A stretch of 36,293 nt of DNA from JBIOWF01 sp044868295. GTDB taxonomy: Bacteria; Actinomycetota; Actinomycetes; Streptosporangiales; Streptosporangiaceae. The position numbers and the translations under genes are program-made. Position 1 is the stretch's first letter, and every line of letters starts with the position of its first letter. The notes below the pieces were generated by a model, which was given only the letters and a program-made list of their open reading frames with translations, did no database searches and had not been told where the DNA came from. The stretch spans positions 1 to 36,293 of the forward strand of contig JBIOWF010000328.1 of assembly GCA_044868295.1 (NCBI GenBank), given 5' to 3'. Shown in pieces: positions 22,732 to 29,955 of this stretch.

Positions 22732-23352
22732 GACCTCCGGAGGTAGATCCTCGACCCGCGTGTGGTCCCAGGGCATCTCGAAGCCGGCGATGCTCAGCAC
22801 TCCGTCGAGCACTCCCGCGGTGAACCCCCAGACCAGCAGGCCGCGCACGCGGAAGGCGGGCCCGGCGAAACCGCTCGGGTGGCGGAGTTTCAGCCGGTTC
22901 GCCGGGGCGACCAGCTCGGCGACCGGGATACGCTCCACGGACTCGACCTCGTCCGGTGACGCCGCGTGCACCGCGCTGGGCGTGTGCCACCAGGCCAGCA
23001 CCGGCGTCACGCGGTTGTCGCTGCGCCAGACGTAGAGCTCGGGCATCGTGCCGACGACCTCGACGCCCACCGGATCGAGCCCGGTCTCCTCCTCGGCCTC
23101 ACGCAGCGCGGCCCCGATCGGCCCGTCGTCCTCGGGGTCCACGCCGCCGCCGGGAAATGCGGGCTGGCCGGCGTGCACGCGCCCCTTGGAGCTGCGCTGG
23201 ATGAGCAGGATGTCCGGCCCCTGCGGCCCCTCTCCGAACAGCAGGAGCACCGCCGCGGGCCGCCCTCCACCGTCCGCCGGCGGGCGGAGCGCTTTGGGCA
23301 CCGAGTTCCGTACGGCTTTCGCCGCCAGATCCGTCAGCCAGCCGGGAACCAC
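22708..23352 (-). CDS. Nudix hydrolase, CoA pyrophosphatase type (214 aa)
   Basis: The Nudix box is GGGVDPEDDGPIGAALREAE followed by EETGLD; RSSKGRVHAGQPAFPG just before it is typical of the CoA diphosphatase group (NudL). The product would split CoA or related nucleotides into a 4'-phosphopantetheine part and 3',5'-ADP, with Mg or Mn at the Glu residues. The C-terminal part carries the hydrophobic GLLVWGFTAGVLDGVLS seen in relatives. GTG 23352 has GGAGG five bases ahead; GTG 23358 overlaps the ribosome binding site. Same place as Rv3672c in M. tuberculosis. Its 3' end has an extra downstream copy. Confidence 0.88.
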   Translation of the reverse strand: MVPGWLTDLAAKAVRNSVPKALRPPADGGGRPAAVLLLFGEGPQGPDILLIQRSSKGRVHAGQPAFPGGGVDPEDDGPIGAALREAEEETGLDPVGVEVVGTMPELYVWRSDNRVTPVLAWWHTPSAVHAASPDEVESVERIPVAELVAPANRLKLRHPSGFAGPAFRVRGLLVWGFTAGVLDGVLSIAGFEMPWDHTRVEDLPPEVLDLAARG

Positions 23353-23407
23353 TGTCACCTCCGGGGAACCTCGGGCCGCGCGCGGAAAGCCGCAGCCCGA
23401 ACCGACG

Positions 23408-23495
23408 ACCGTCGCCGCGTGTGCGCGAGCCGTACCGGATCGCGCCGAGTTCTTTGAGCACTACGGCACCGTCGCCGTGCGTGCGCGAGCCGTAC
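23408..23495. repeat. Intergenic direct repeat, 60-bp period, with GAGCCGTAC
   Basis: Near-identical 28-base segments at 23408-23435 and 23468-23495 both end GCGCGAGCCGTAC. They lie in the 172-base gap between the nth stop and the Nudix start. The shared GAGCCGTAC core recurs elsewhere in the window (see findings). Confidence 0.75.
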
Positions 23496-23524
23496 AACCA
23501 CGCTGGTGCGCTCAGCCTTCCCTC

Positions 23525-24244
23525 TCACGAGAACGGCCCGGCCCTGACGAGCTTGCGGGCCTCTTCCTGATCGGTGGGGCCGATGCCGTACGACGGGCAG
23601 AGAGCGGCCAGCGGGCACACGCCGCAGGCGGGCTTGCGCGCGTGGCAGATGCGGCGGCCGTGCCAGATCAGCCGGTGTGAGAGGTCCGTCCACTGGGCCT
23701 TCGGGATCAGCGCCCCGACCTCGTGTTCGATCTTCACCGGGTCGGCCTGGGTGGTCCAGCCGAAGCGCTTGGTGAGCCGCTGGAAGTGGGTGTCCACGGT
23801 GATGCCCGGCACGCCGAAGGCGTTGCCGAGGACGACGTTGGCGGTCTTGCGACCCACGCCCGGGAGGGTGACGAGGTCCTTGAGCTTGCGGGGGACCTCG
23901 CCCCCGTAGCGATCGCACAGGACCTGGGCCATGCCGATGATGCTGTTCGTCTTGGCGCGGAAGAACCCGGTGGATTTGATGATCTCTTCCACCTCGGAAC
24001 GGTCGGCGGACGCGTAGTCGGCTGCCGTCCGATACTTCGAAAACAGCACTGGGGTAACCATATTTACCCTTTTATCCGTACACTGCGCCGAGAGGATCGT
24101 CGCGATCAGTAGCTCGAGGGGGTTCTCGAAGTCCAGTTCGCAATGGGCGTCAGGGTAGGTTTCCGCCAGGATTCTGTTGATCCGCCGGGCACGGCGAACG
24201 AGAGCGAGCCGGGACTCCCCAGCCGGTGGGACTTTGCGGGGCAC
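23525..24244 (-). CDS. nth: Endonuclease III
   Basis: The 239-residue protein has LLIATILSAQCTDKRVN, the helix-hairpin-helix LPGVGRKTANVVLGNAFG with catalytic Lys, VDTHFQRL with catalytic Asp, and the iron-sulfur cluster motif C-x6-C-x2-C-x5-C (CHARKPACGVCPLAALC). It removes oxidised pyrimidines from DNA and cuts the backbone. The start is GTG 24244; only a weak GTAGG precedes it. The gene diverges from crp, as in M. tuberculosis. The extra C-terminal 25 residues are usual in actinobacterial members. Confidence 0.96.
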   Translation of the reverse strand: MPRKVPPAGESRLALVRRARRINRILAETYPDAHCELDFENPLELLIATILSAQCTDKRVNMVTPVLFSKYRTAADYASADRSEVEEIIKSTGFFRAKTNSIIGMAQVLCDRYGGEVPRKLKDLVTLPGVGRKTANVVLGNAFGVPGITVDTHFQRLTKRFGWTTQADPVKIEHEVGALIPKAQWTDLSHRLIWHGRRICHARKPACGVCPLAALCPSYGIGPTDQEEARKLVRAGPFS

Positions 24245-24260
24245 CCCGTAAGCCTACGCG

Positions 24261-24276
24261 GATGACGTGGGTCACA
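24261..24276. promoter_or_regulatory. Possible Crp site in the nth/crp divergent promoter
   Basis: GATGA-CGTGGG-TCACA matches the actinobacterial Crp consensus TGTGA-N6-TCACA at eight of ten defined positions. It is 53 bases upstream of the crp start and 17 upstream of nth, suggesting autoregulation. Confidence 0.45.
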
Positions 24277-24328
24277 ATGGCTAGCACGGACGGAACGAAC
24301 CGAGCGCGACCATACGCAAGGAGGCACC

Positions 24329-25009
24329 GTGAGCACCGAAGAAGTACTGAGCAAGGCGCCCCTTTTCTCCGCGCTCGACCGGGAGAGCGCTGCGGCCCTG
24401 AGAACCAGCATCACCGAGATCGAACTGTCCAAGGGGCAGACGCTCTTCAGCGAGAACGAGACCGGTGACCGACTCTACGTCGTACTCGAAGGCAAGATCA
24501 AACTCGCCCGAACCGCCCCCGACGGCCGCGAGAACCTGCTCAGCGTCCTCGGGCCGAGCGAGATGTTCGGCGAGCTCTCACTGTTCGACCCCCGCCCCCG
24601 TACGGCTTCCGCCATCGCGTTGACCGACGTCCGCCTGGCCGGGCTCGGCCACGACGACCTGCGGCCCTGGCTGACCGGCCGGCCCGAGGTCGCCCTGCAC
24701 CTGCTGCGCGCCCTCGCGCAGCGGCTCCGCCGTACCAACGACGTGCTCGCCGACCTCGTCTTCACCGACGTGCCGGGGCGTGTGGCGAAGCAGTTGCTCG
24801 ACCTCGCCGAGCGCTTCGGGCTGAAGACCGAAGACGGCGTCCGGGTCCATCACGACCTCACCCAGGAGGAGCTGGCCCAGCTCGTGGGAGCGTCCCGGGA
24901 GACGGTCAACAAGGCCCTGGCCGATTTCGCCCAGCGTGGCTGGCTGCGCATCGAGGCCAAGGCCGTCGTCATCATGGACATGGAGCGGCTGTACAACCGC
25001 TCACGCTAG
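24329..25009 (+). CDS. crp: Crp/Fnr family cAMP-type regulator
   Basis: The 226-residue protein has a cyclic-nucleotide binding barrel (LFSENETGDRLYVVLEGKIK, then the phosphate-binding cassette MFGELSLFDPRPRTASAIAL with the Gly-Glu-Leu and Arg that contact cAMP), the long dimer helix (LLRALAQRLRRTNDVLADL) and a winged HTH (LTQEELAQLVGASRETVNKA). This is the arrangement of Rv3676 and of Streptomyces Crp. It would control carbon, spore or cell-wall genes, perhaps including acs in this window. GTG 24329 is preceded by AAGGAGG. Key residues look intact. Confidence 0.95.
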   Translation: MSTEEVLSKAPLFSALDRESAAALRTSITEIELSKGQTLFSENETGDRLYVVLEGKIKLARTAPDGRENLLSVLGPSEMFGELSLFDPRPRTASAIALTDVRLAGLGHDDLRPWLTGRPEVALHLLRALAQRLRRTNDVLADLVFTDVPGRVAKQLLDLAERFGLKTEDGVRVHHDLTQEELAQLVGASRETVNKALADFAQRGWLRIEAKAVVIMDMERLYNRSR

Positions 25010-25147
25010 TCACCCTAGGGAGCGCCTCGCACCCGCCCGCCCGTGCCCGGCAGGGCCTGATTTGTACCGCGCTGGGCCGCCAGGGCTATCACCGCGGCTT
25101 GAGGCGATCAAGGTGGGTGGCCGAGGCTTCAGGCCTTCCAGAGGCGG

Positions 25148-25255
25148 TCAGAGGCAGCCGAGCCGGGCCACCAGGGATCAGAGCGACCTGAGATAGTCGA
25201 GCCGAGCCACCACAGATCAGAGCAACCTGAGATAGCCGAGCTGGGCCGCCACGGA
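25148..25255. repeat. Gene-tail repeat of the MBL hydrolase (39-bp period, three copies)
   Basis: The last 39 bases of the hydrolase gene (25217-25255) are followed on its strand by a second 39-base copy (25178-25216, 33 of 39 identical) and a third of 30 bases (25148-25177) lacking nine bases. Each ends in TGA. The three encode SVAAQLGYLRLL, SVVARLDYLRSL and SLVARLGCL, and all lengths are multiples of three. The rest of the gap to crp (25010-25147) shows nothing. Confidence 0.85.
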
Positions 25256-26008
25256 CATCTCGGCGGCCGGCCAGAGTGATCGGTCCACGTCGGCGTAGAC
25301 GATTTCGACGATCTGCCGCGCGTCCTTCGCGCCCTCTTGGACGGCCTTGCGGATCTGGTCCAGACGCTGTCGCCGGTGGGCGATGTAGCCGTCCAGGGCG
25401 CCTATCGGGTCGGGCAGCACCGGGCCGTGGCCGGGGAGCAGCGCCCGCGCCTCCAGGATCTCGGCGCTCGCCCTGAGCCGGTCGAGGCTGCGCAGATAGT
25501 CGGCCAGGTCCCCGTCGGGAGCGATCACCGTCGTCCCCCTGCCGAGGATCGTGTCCCCGGTCAGCATGGCCCGATCCGCCGGAAGCCAGAAGCAGAGCGA
25601 GTCGAACGAGTGGCCCGGCGTGCCGACGACCCGCAGCTCCAGCCCGCCGGCCGTCAGGACGTCGCCGTCGCCGAGGCCCTCCTCGCCCAGGCGGTGCCTG
25701 GGATCGAGCGCCCGGACCGGGGCGCCCACCATCTCGGCGAACTTCCGCGCGCCGCCGCTGTGGTCGTGGTGGCCGTGGGTCAGCAGGATCGCCTCGACCC
25801 GCCGGTCCGCGAGGTGCTCGGCGACCCGCTTGAGATGGGCGTCGTCATCGGGTCCCGGATCCACGACCAGTACGGCTTCCGCCTGGCCGATCACCCAGGT
25901 GTTGGTGCCGTCGAGTGTCATCGCCGACGGGTTGGGCGCCAGGAGGTTGGTCGCGTTCGCCGTACCCGATCCGTCGAGTCCGTCCACCGGGATCCTGAGC
26001 CCGCTCAC
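25217..26008 (-). CDS. Metallo-beta-lactamase-fold hydrolase (263 aa)
   Basis: The metal motif THGHHDHSGG (about 78-87), GTPGHSFDSLCFWL, LTGDTILGRGTT and LLPGHGP give a complete MBL-fold active site for two zinc ions. The C-terminal helical part (DGYIAHRRQRLDQIRKAVQE, VEIVYADVDRSLWPAAEMSV) is typical of the LACTB2/Rv3677c group, some of which act on RNA or thioesters. The GTG at 26008 overlaps the stop of the upstream Nudix gene (GTGA). It is not expected to be a true beta-lactamase. The 3' end is followed by two extra tail copies. Confidence 0.9.
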   Translation of the reverse strand: MSGLRIPVDGLDGSGTANATNLLAPNPSAMTLDGTNTWVIGQAEAVLVVDPGPDDDAHLKRVAEHLADRRVEAILLTHGHHDHSGGARKFAEMVGAPVRALDPRHRLGEEGLGDGDVLTAGGLELRVVGTPGHSFDSLCFWLPADRAMLTGDTILGRGTTVIAPDGDLADYLRSLDRLRASAEILEARALLPGHGPVLPDPIGALDGYIAHRRQRLDQIRKAVQEGAKDARQIVEIVYADVDRSLWPAAEMSVAAQLGYLRLL

Positions 26009-26841
26009 GGCATGTCCGTCGGCCGGCGATAGTCGAGATCGGGCACCATCAGGCGCATCTCACCGTCCACCTCGGCGGCGGCGGGCTGGAAGGTCGTGAT
26101 CTTCCGGTCGTGGCCGAGCACGTCGGCGATCACCTCGAATTCCGACATTTCGAGCAATGTCTGGAAGGTCGGCGGCATGAGAAAGATCTCTCCGGCCTTC
26201 GCCCGCGCCAACGCGACGTCAGGCTTCATCCAGGCCACCGTGTCGGCCTCGCCACCCACGTCCCGCGTCCGCTGCCCCGGGGGAAGGGCCGCGACGAAGA
26301 ACCGGGTGTCGAACCGCTTGATCTCGATCTCCGGCGTGATCCAGTGCGCCCACGCCTTCAGCAGATCCGATCTGAGCACGAGGCCACGCCGATCGAGGAA
26401 CTCGGCGAGCGAAAGCGTCCGGTCGATCAGCGCCAGGCGGTCGGCCTCCCATTCGTCGCCTGTCGTGTCCGGGGCGATCGTGTCCGCGCTCGGCCCGGCG
26501 AGGAGCACACCGGACTCCTCGAAGGTCTCCCGTACGGCGGCGCACACCAGGCCCCGGGCCGTCCTCTCGTCGGTGCCGAAGGCCCTCCCCCACTCCTCAG
26601 GGGACGGCCCGGCCCACGCGACGGCGTGATCGGTGTCCCGCGGATCGACCGACCCGCCGGGAAACACGTACGCGCCCGCCGCGAAGGCCATCGTGGCCTT
26701 CCGCTTGAGCAGGTAGACCTCGAGAGGATCGTCGCGGAGCACCACCACGGTCGCCGCGTCCCGTGCGGGAACCACCGCGACGCGGCCGGCGAGGACGTCC
26801 CGCGCCCGTTCCCCGATCTCCCCCGGCAACGGGATCCCCAT
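26005..26841 (-). CDS. Nudix hydrolase, NUDT19-like (278 aa)
   Basis: The sequence shows AATVVVLRDDPLEVYLLKRK, AYVFPGGSVDPRDTD and a split Nudix box (CAAVRETFEESGVLL), the pattern of large RDD/NUDT19-type Nudix proteins, which hydrolyse CoA species. Between the two halves lies an insert (VAWAGPSPEEWGRAF), as in relatives. ATG 26841 has GGAGG five bases ahead; ATG 26859 is an in-frame alternative six codons earlier. It is coupled to the MBL hydrolase, as in other actinobacteria, suggesting joint action on CoA thioesters, which I infer only from neighbourhood. Confidence 0.85.
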   Translation of the reverse strand: MGIPLPGEIGERARDVLAGRVAVVPARDAATVVVLRDDPLEVYLLKRKATMAFAAGAYVFPGGSVDPRDTDHAVAWAGPSPEEWGRAFGTDERTARGLVCAAVRETFEESGVLLAGPSADTIAPDTTGDEWEADRLALIDRTLSLAEFLDRRGLVLRSDLLKAWAHWITPEIEIKRFDTRFFVAALPPGQRTRDVGGEADTVAWMKPDVALARAKAGEIFLMPPTFQTLLEMSEFEVIADVLGHDRKITTFQPAAAEVDGEMRLMVPDLDYRRPTDMP

Positions 26842-26979
26842 CGGCCCCTCCGCACTCATGGTCACGCTTCGCCCGGATGTCAGGCCGAGCACCTGGCGGG
26901 CCATCACTAGAACATGGCTCGGTCAGCGCCCATCCTCCCGTACGGCTCCCGCCTCCGGCAAACCTCCGAGCGTGATCGG

Positions 26980-27441
26980 TTACCGGACCTGGGCGATGAT
27001 CTCGATTTCCACCGGGGCGTCCAGTGGGAGGACGGTCACGCCCACAGCGCTGCGGGCGTGCTTTCCCGCCTCGCCGAGGACCTCGCCGAGCAACTCGCTC
27101 GCGCCGTTCACGACCTGCGGCTGGCCCGTGAAGTCGGGGGCGCTGGCGACGAAGCCGACCACCTTGACGATGCGCACGATCTCGGACAGCTCCCCGACGA
27201 CGGACTTCACGGCCGCCAGCGCGTTCAGGGCGCAGATGCGGGCCTGCTCCTTGGCCTCCTCGGGCGAGACCTCGGCGCCGACCTTGCCGGTCACCGCCAG
27301 CTGCCCCTGGACGAACGGCAGCTGGCCCGCGGTATAGATGTAGTCGCCCGATCTGACGGCGGGCACGTAGGCGGCAACGGGGGCCGCGACCTCGGGCAGG
27401 GTCAGCCCGAGCTCCTCGATGCGCTTCTCCGGCGTGGTCAT
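26980..27441 (-). CDS. RidA-family protein (153 aa)
   Basis: Features of the RidA/YjgF/UK114 family are visible: AAYVPAVRSGDYIYTAGQLP, NALAAVKSVVGELSEIVRIV and the end SAVGVTVLPLDAPVEIEIIA. RidA proteins hydrolyse reactive enamine/imine intermediates; this longer actinobacterial version (Rv3678c type) may belong to a subgroup without that activity. The ATG at 27441 shares one base with the stop of the DUF4177 peptide. The trimeric fold is expected from the family. Confidence 0.92.
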   Translation of the reverse strand: MTTPEKRIEELGLTLPEVAAPVAAYVPAVRSGDYIYTAGQLPFVQGQLAVTGKVGAEVSPEEAKEQARICALNALAAVKSVVGELSEIVRIVKVVGFVASAPDFTGQPQVVNGASELLGEVLGEAGKHARSAVGVTVLPLDAPVEIEIIAQVR

Positions 27442-27593
27442 TACTTCGGCCGCTTCATGTAGGCGACGAGCTGCTCGGGGTTCGGCCCTGGAATCACGGA
27501 GACGAGCTCCCAGCCGTCGTCGCCCCAGTTGTCGAGGATCTGCTTGGTCGCATGGGTGAGCAGCGGCACCGTGACGTATTCCCACTTGGTCAT
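27441..27593 (-). CDS. DUF4177-like 50-aa protein
   Basis: The product begins MTKWEYVTVPLLTHATKQIL and continues with NWGDDGWELVSV and a Pro/Gly stretch ending YMKRPK. The pattern KWEYxxVP...LNxWGxxGWELVSV is that of DUF4177-type small proteins. The stop TAATG is joined to the RidA start, so the two are coupled, as Rv3678A and Rv3678c are. ATG 27593 lacks an obvious strong ribosome binding site (TTGGG lies upstream). Function unknown. Confidence 0.85.
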   Translation of the reverse strand: MTKWEYVTVPLLTHATKQILDNWGDDGWELVSVIPGPNPEQLVAYMKRPK

Positions 27594-27609
27594 GCGCCCA
27601 AGGTTAGCG

Positions 27610-27711
27610 ATGGCTCAGGCTCCGTCGCTCTCGGCCGTCCGGTTCCGCACCGGCGTCTCGATGGCTCAGGCTCCGTCGCTCTCGGCCGTCCGGTTCCACA
27701 CCGGCGTCTCG
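27610..27711. repeat. Gene-tail tandem duplication of the slipin gene (51 bp x 2)
   Basis: Two adjacent 51-base units (27610-27660 and 27661-27711) differ by one base. The second contains the last codons and stop of the slipin gene; the first repeats them after the stop. They encode IETPVWNRTAESDGA and the same with Arg for Trp, each ending in TGA. The near identity points to a recent event. Confidence 0.92.
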
Positions 27712-28655
27712 ATGGTCGGCGCGTGGTCGCGCGTCTGGGGCACCTCGGGCAGCTCGACCGGGGCGTCTATGGCGGGAAGCTCGCCCACTGCCTCCTCGAC
27801 CGGCGCCGACTCCTCAAGCTCCTCAAGCTCCTCAGGCTCCTCCGACTTCTCGGACTTCTCGGACTTCTCGGGCGCGGCGAGGGGCTGCGCGGCGGGCGCC
27901 ATCCGGTCGAAGAAGCGCAGCAACTCGACCGGCATCGGCATCACCAGCGTGCTGTTCTTCTCCGCCGCGACCTCCACCACGGTCTGCAGCATGCGCAGCT
28001 GCAGCGCCGCCGGATCCGAGGACATCTCCCGCGCGGCGGCCGCGAGGCGCTTGGACGCCTGGAACTCGCCGTCTGCGGTGATGATGCGGGCACGCCGCTC
28101 CCGCTCCGCCTCGGCCTGGCGGGACATGGAGCGCTTCATGCCCTCGGGGAGGACGACGTCCTTGATCTCCACTCGCTCGACCCGGATGCCCCACGGAGCC
28201 TCGGTCGGCTCGTCGATGACGGCCTTCAGCTGGGCGTTGAGCGCGTCCCGGTCCGAGAGGAGCTGGTCCAGCTCCGACTGGCCGATGACGGAGCGCAGCG
28301 ACGTCTGCGCCACCTGGGAGACCGCGAACAGATAGTTCTGCACATTGACGACCGCCTTGATCGGGTCGATGACCCGGAAGTAGACGACCGCGTCGACACG
28401 CACCGAGACGTTGTCGCGGGTGATGCCCTCCTGCGCGGGCACACCCATTGTGATGATCTGCATGTTCACTTTTTGCATGCGATCGACCAGCGGCACGATC
28501 AGATGAAGGCCGGGACCTCGGACGCTCGGCTGGATCCGGCCCAGCCGGAATACGATTCCGGTCTCGAACTGCTGCACGATGCGAACGCCACGGGCCACGG
28601 CGATGAGCATGAACAGGCCTATGACGAAGATGAACGCGAACAGCACCGACTCCAT
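27666..28655 (-). CDS. Slipin (SPFH/stomatin family membrane protein)
   Basis: The 329-residue protein has one N-terminal membrane helix (about 3-21), then the SPFH domain: QQFETGIVFRLGRIQPSVRG, PGLHLIVPLVDRM, VDAVVYFRVIDPIKAVVNV, and the coiled-coil part (AEAERERRARIITADGEFQA, ASKRLAAAAREMSSDP). This is the slipin/stomatin type that builds membrane microdomains, often paired with a NfeD partner, not seen here. The C-terminal 60 residues are acidic and Pro-rich (EKSEKSEKSEEPEELEE), longer than in the family core. AAGGAGG precedes the ATG. The reading frame happens to stay open far upstream, which has no meaning. Confidence 0.93.
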   Translation of the reverse strand: MESVLFAFIFVIGLFMLIAVARGVRIVQQFETGIVFRLGRIQPSVRGPGLHLIVPLVDRMQKVNMQIITMGVPAQEGITRDNVSVRVDAVVYFRVIDPIKAVVNVQNYLFAVSQVAQTSLRSVIGQSELDQLLSDRDALNAQLKAVIDEPTEAPWGIRVERVEIKDVVLPEGMKRSMSRQAEAERERRARIITADGEFQASKRLAAAAREMSSDPAALQLRMLQTVVEVAAEKNSTLVMPMPVELLRFFDRMAPAAQPLAAPEKSEKSEKSEEPEELEELEESAPVEEAVGELPAIDAPVELPEVPQTRDHAPTIETPVWNRTAESDGA

Positions 28656-28823
28656 CGCCGGTACCTCCTTCGTGACGACTGAGACGTCAGCGTGCAATAT
28701 CCATCTCTCACCCAAGCGACGTACGAGCCATACCGCAAGTTCCTTTGGGGACGGGACTTTCGGGACAGCCCTTCGGGGAAGGCCGACACGGAACGGCATG
28801 TGACCTTTAGGTAGCCTCAAACC
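28656..28823 (+). promoter_or_regulatory. Divergent promoter region, slipin / ArsA-type ATPase
   Basis: TAGCCT (28812-28817) lies six bases before the GTG at 28824, where a -10 box would give a leaderless mRNA; there is no ribosome binding site before that GTG. No clear -35 is seen. The slipin side has a normal AAGGAGG. Confidence 0.4.
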
Positions 28824-29861
28824 GTGAGTGTGCGAAACGAGCGAACAACCGGGCACAGCCGCGCTCGCGACACCGACTGGGACGGCATACGGCTCCACGT
28901 CGTCACCGGAAAGGGTGGAACCGGGAAGACCACAGTCGCTGCCGCGCTGGCCCTCGCGCTCGCTTCCGGAGGCCGGAATGTCCTGCTCGTCGAGGTCGAG
29001 GGACGGCAGGGCATAGCCCAGGTCTTCGACCTGCCGCCATTGCCGTACGAGGAGCGGAAGATCGCCGTGGCGCCCGGCGGCGGCGACGTGTACGCCCTGG
29101 CGATCGACCCGGAAGAGGCCATGCTCGAATACCTCGAGATGTTCTACGGCCTCAAGCGCATGGGCAAGGCGCTCACCAAGATGGGCGTGGTCGACTTCGC
29201 CACGACCATCGCGCCGGGGCTCCGGGACGTCCTGGTCACCGGCAAGACGAGCGAAGCCGTACGACGCCGCGACAAGTCCGGCAAGAGGGTCTACGACGCC
29301 ATCGTCATGGACGCTCCGCCGACCGGCCGGATCACCCGGTTCCTCAACGTCACCATGGAGGTAGCCGGGCTCGCCAGAGTCGGCCCGGTCAAGGCGCACG
29401 CCGACCTCGTGCGCGGGGTCGTCGCCTCCCCCGAGACGGCCGTGCACTTCGTGACGCTGCTGGAGGAGATGCCGGTCCAGGAGACGCTCGACGGCGTCGC
29501 CGAGCTCCACGCGGCGAAGCTCCCGGTCGGCGGGATCTTCATCAACATGGTCCGACCCAGTGCCCTGCCCAAGTCGGTGGTCGACGCCGCCGCCAAGAGC
29601 CAGTTCGACCACTCCGAGCTGGCGCTCGGGCTGAAAGTCGCCGGTATCGCGGACGGTACGGCCGACGCGGCCGCGATCGCCGCGGCGCTCGCCGAGGAAG
29701 TGGCGGAACACTCCCAGCGCACCCGGCTGGAGAAGCGGGAACGCACATCCCTGGCCAGAGCCGGCGCGCCTCGCTACGAGCTGCCCCTGCTGGCCGACGG
29801 CGCCGATCTGGCCGGCCTCTACGAACTCGCGGAGAGCATCCACAACCAGGGGGCCGCGTGA
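28824..29861 (+). CDS. ArsA/GET3-type ATPase, first of a pair (345 aa)
   Basis: The P-loop GKGGTGKTT (29-37) has the signature lysine of the MinD/ArsA class, followed by VLLVEVEGRQGIAQVFD. VYDAIVMDAPPTGRITRFLN is the Walker B/switch region. The C-terminal half is helical and ends in a domain with YELPLLADG. The pair of ArsA-like ATPases corresponds to Rv3679 and Rv3680, which form a heteromeric complex in mycobacteria and are linked to glycerol and stress responses as I recall. No arsenite-binding Cys triad is evident, so metal transport is unlikely. Confidence 0.92.
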   Translation: MSVRNERTTGHSRARDTDWDGIRLHVVTGKGGTGKTTVAAALALALASGGRNVLLVEVEGRQGIAQVFDLPPLPYEERKIAVAPGGGDVYALAIDPEEAMLEYLEMFYGLKRMGKALTKMGVVDFATTIAPGLRDVLVTGKTSEAVRRRDKSGKRVYDAIVMDAPPTGRITRFLNVTMEVAGLARVGPVKAHADLVRGVVASPETAVHFVTLLEEMPVQETLDGVAELHAAKLPVGGIFINMVRPSALPKSVVDAAAKSQFDHSELALGLKVAGIADGTADAAAIAAALAEEVAEHSQRTRLEKRERTSLARAGAPRYELPLLADGADLAGLYELAESIHNQGAA

Positions 29862-29862
29862 C

Positions 29863-29931
29863 ATCTTCATCCGGTACGGCTCCCACTCCGGCCGGGCCGG
29901 AGAACCAGAGATCTTCATCCGGTACGGCTCC
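29863..29931. repeat. 21-base direct repeat between the two ATPase genes
   Basis: Identical 21-base segments at 29863-29883 and 29911-29931 (period 48) contain CCGGTACGGCTCC. They fill most of the 94-base gap between the ATPase genes and are followed by GAAAGGGTGAG, the ribosome binding site of the second gene. The core is the reverse complement of the dispersed GAGCCGTAC repeat. Confidence 0.85.
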
Positions 29932-29955
29932 GGCCGACCAGAGAAAGGGTGAGCT

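Noticed and set aside
25217..26008. Beta-lactamase resistance gene
   Set aside because: The fold is MBL, but the motifs and helical C-terminus match the LACTB2/Rv3677c group, not class B beta-lactamases.
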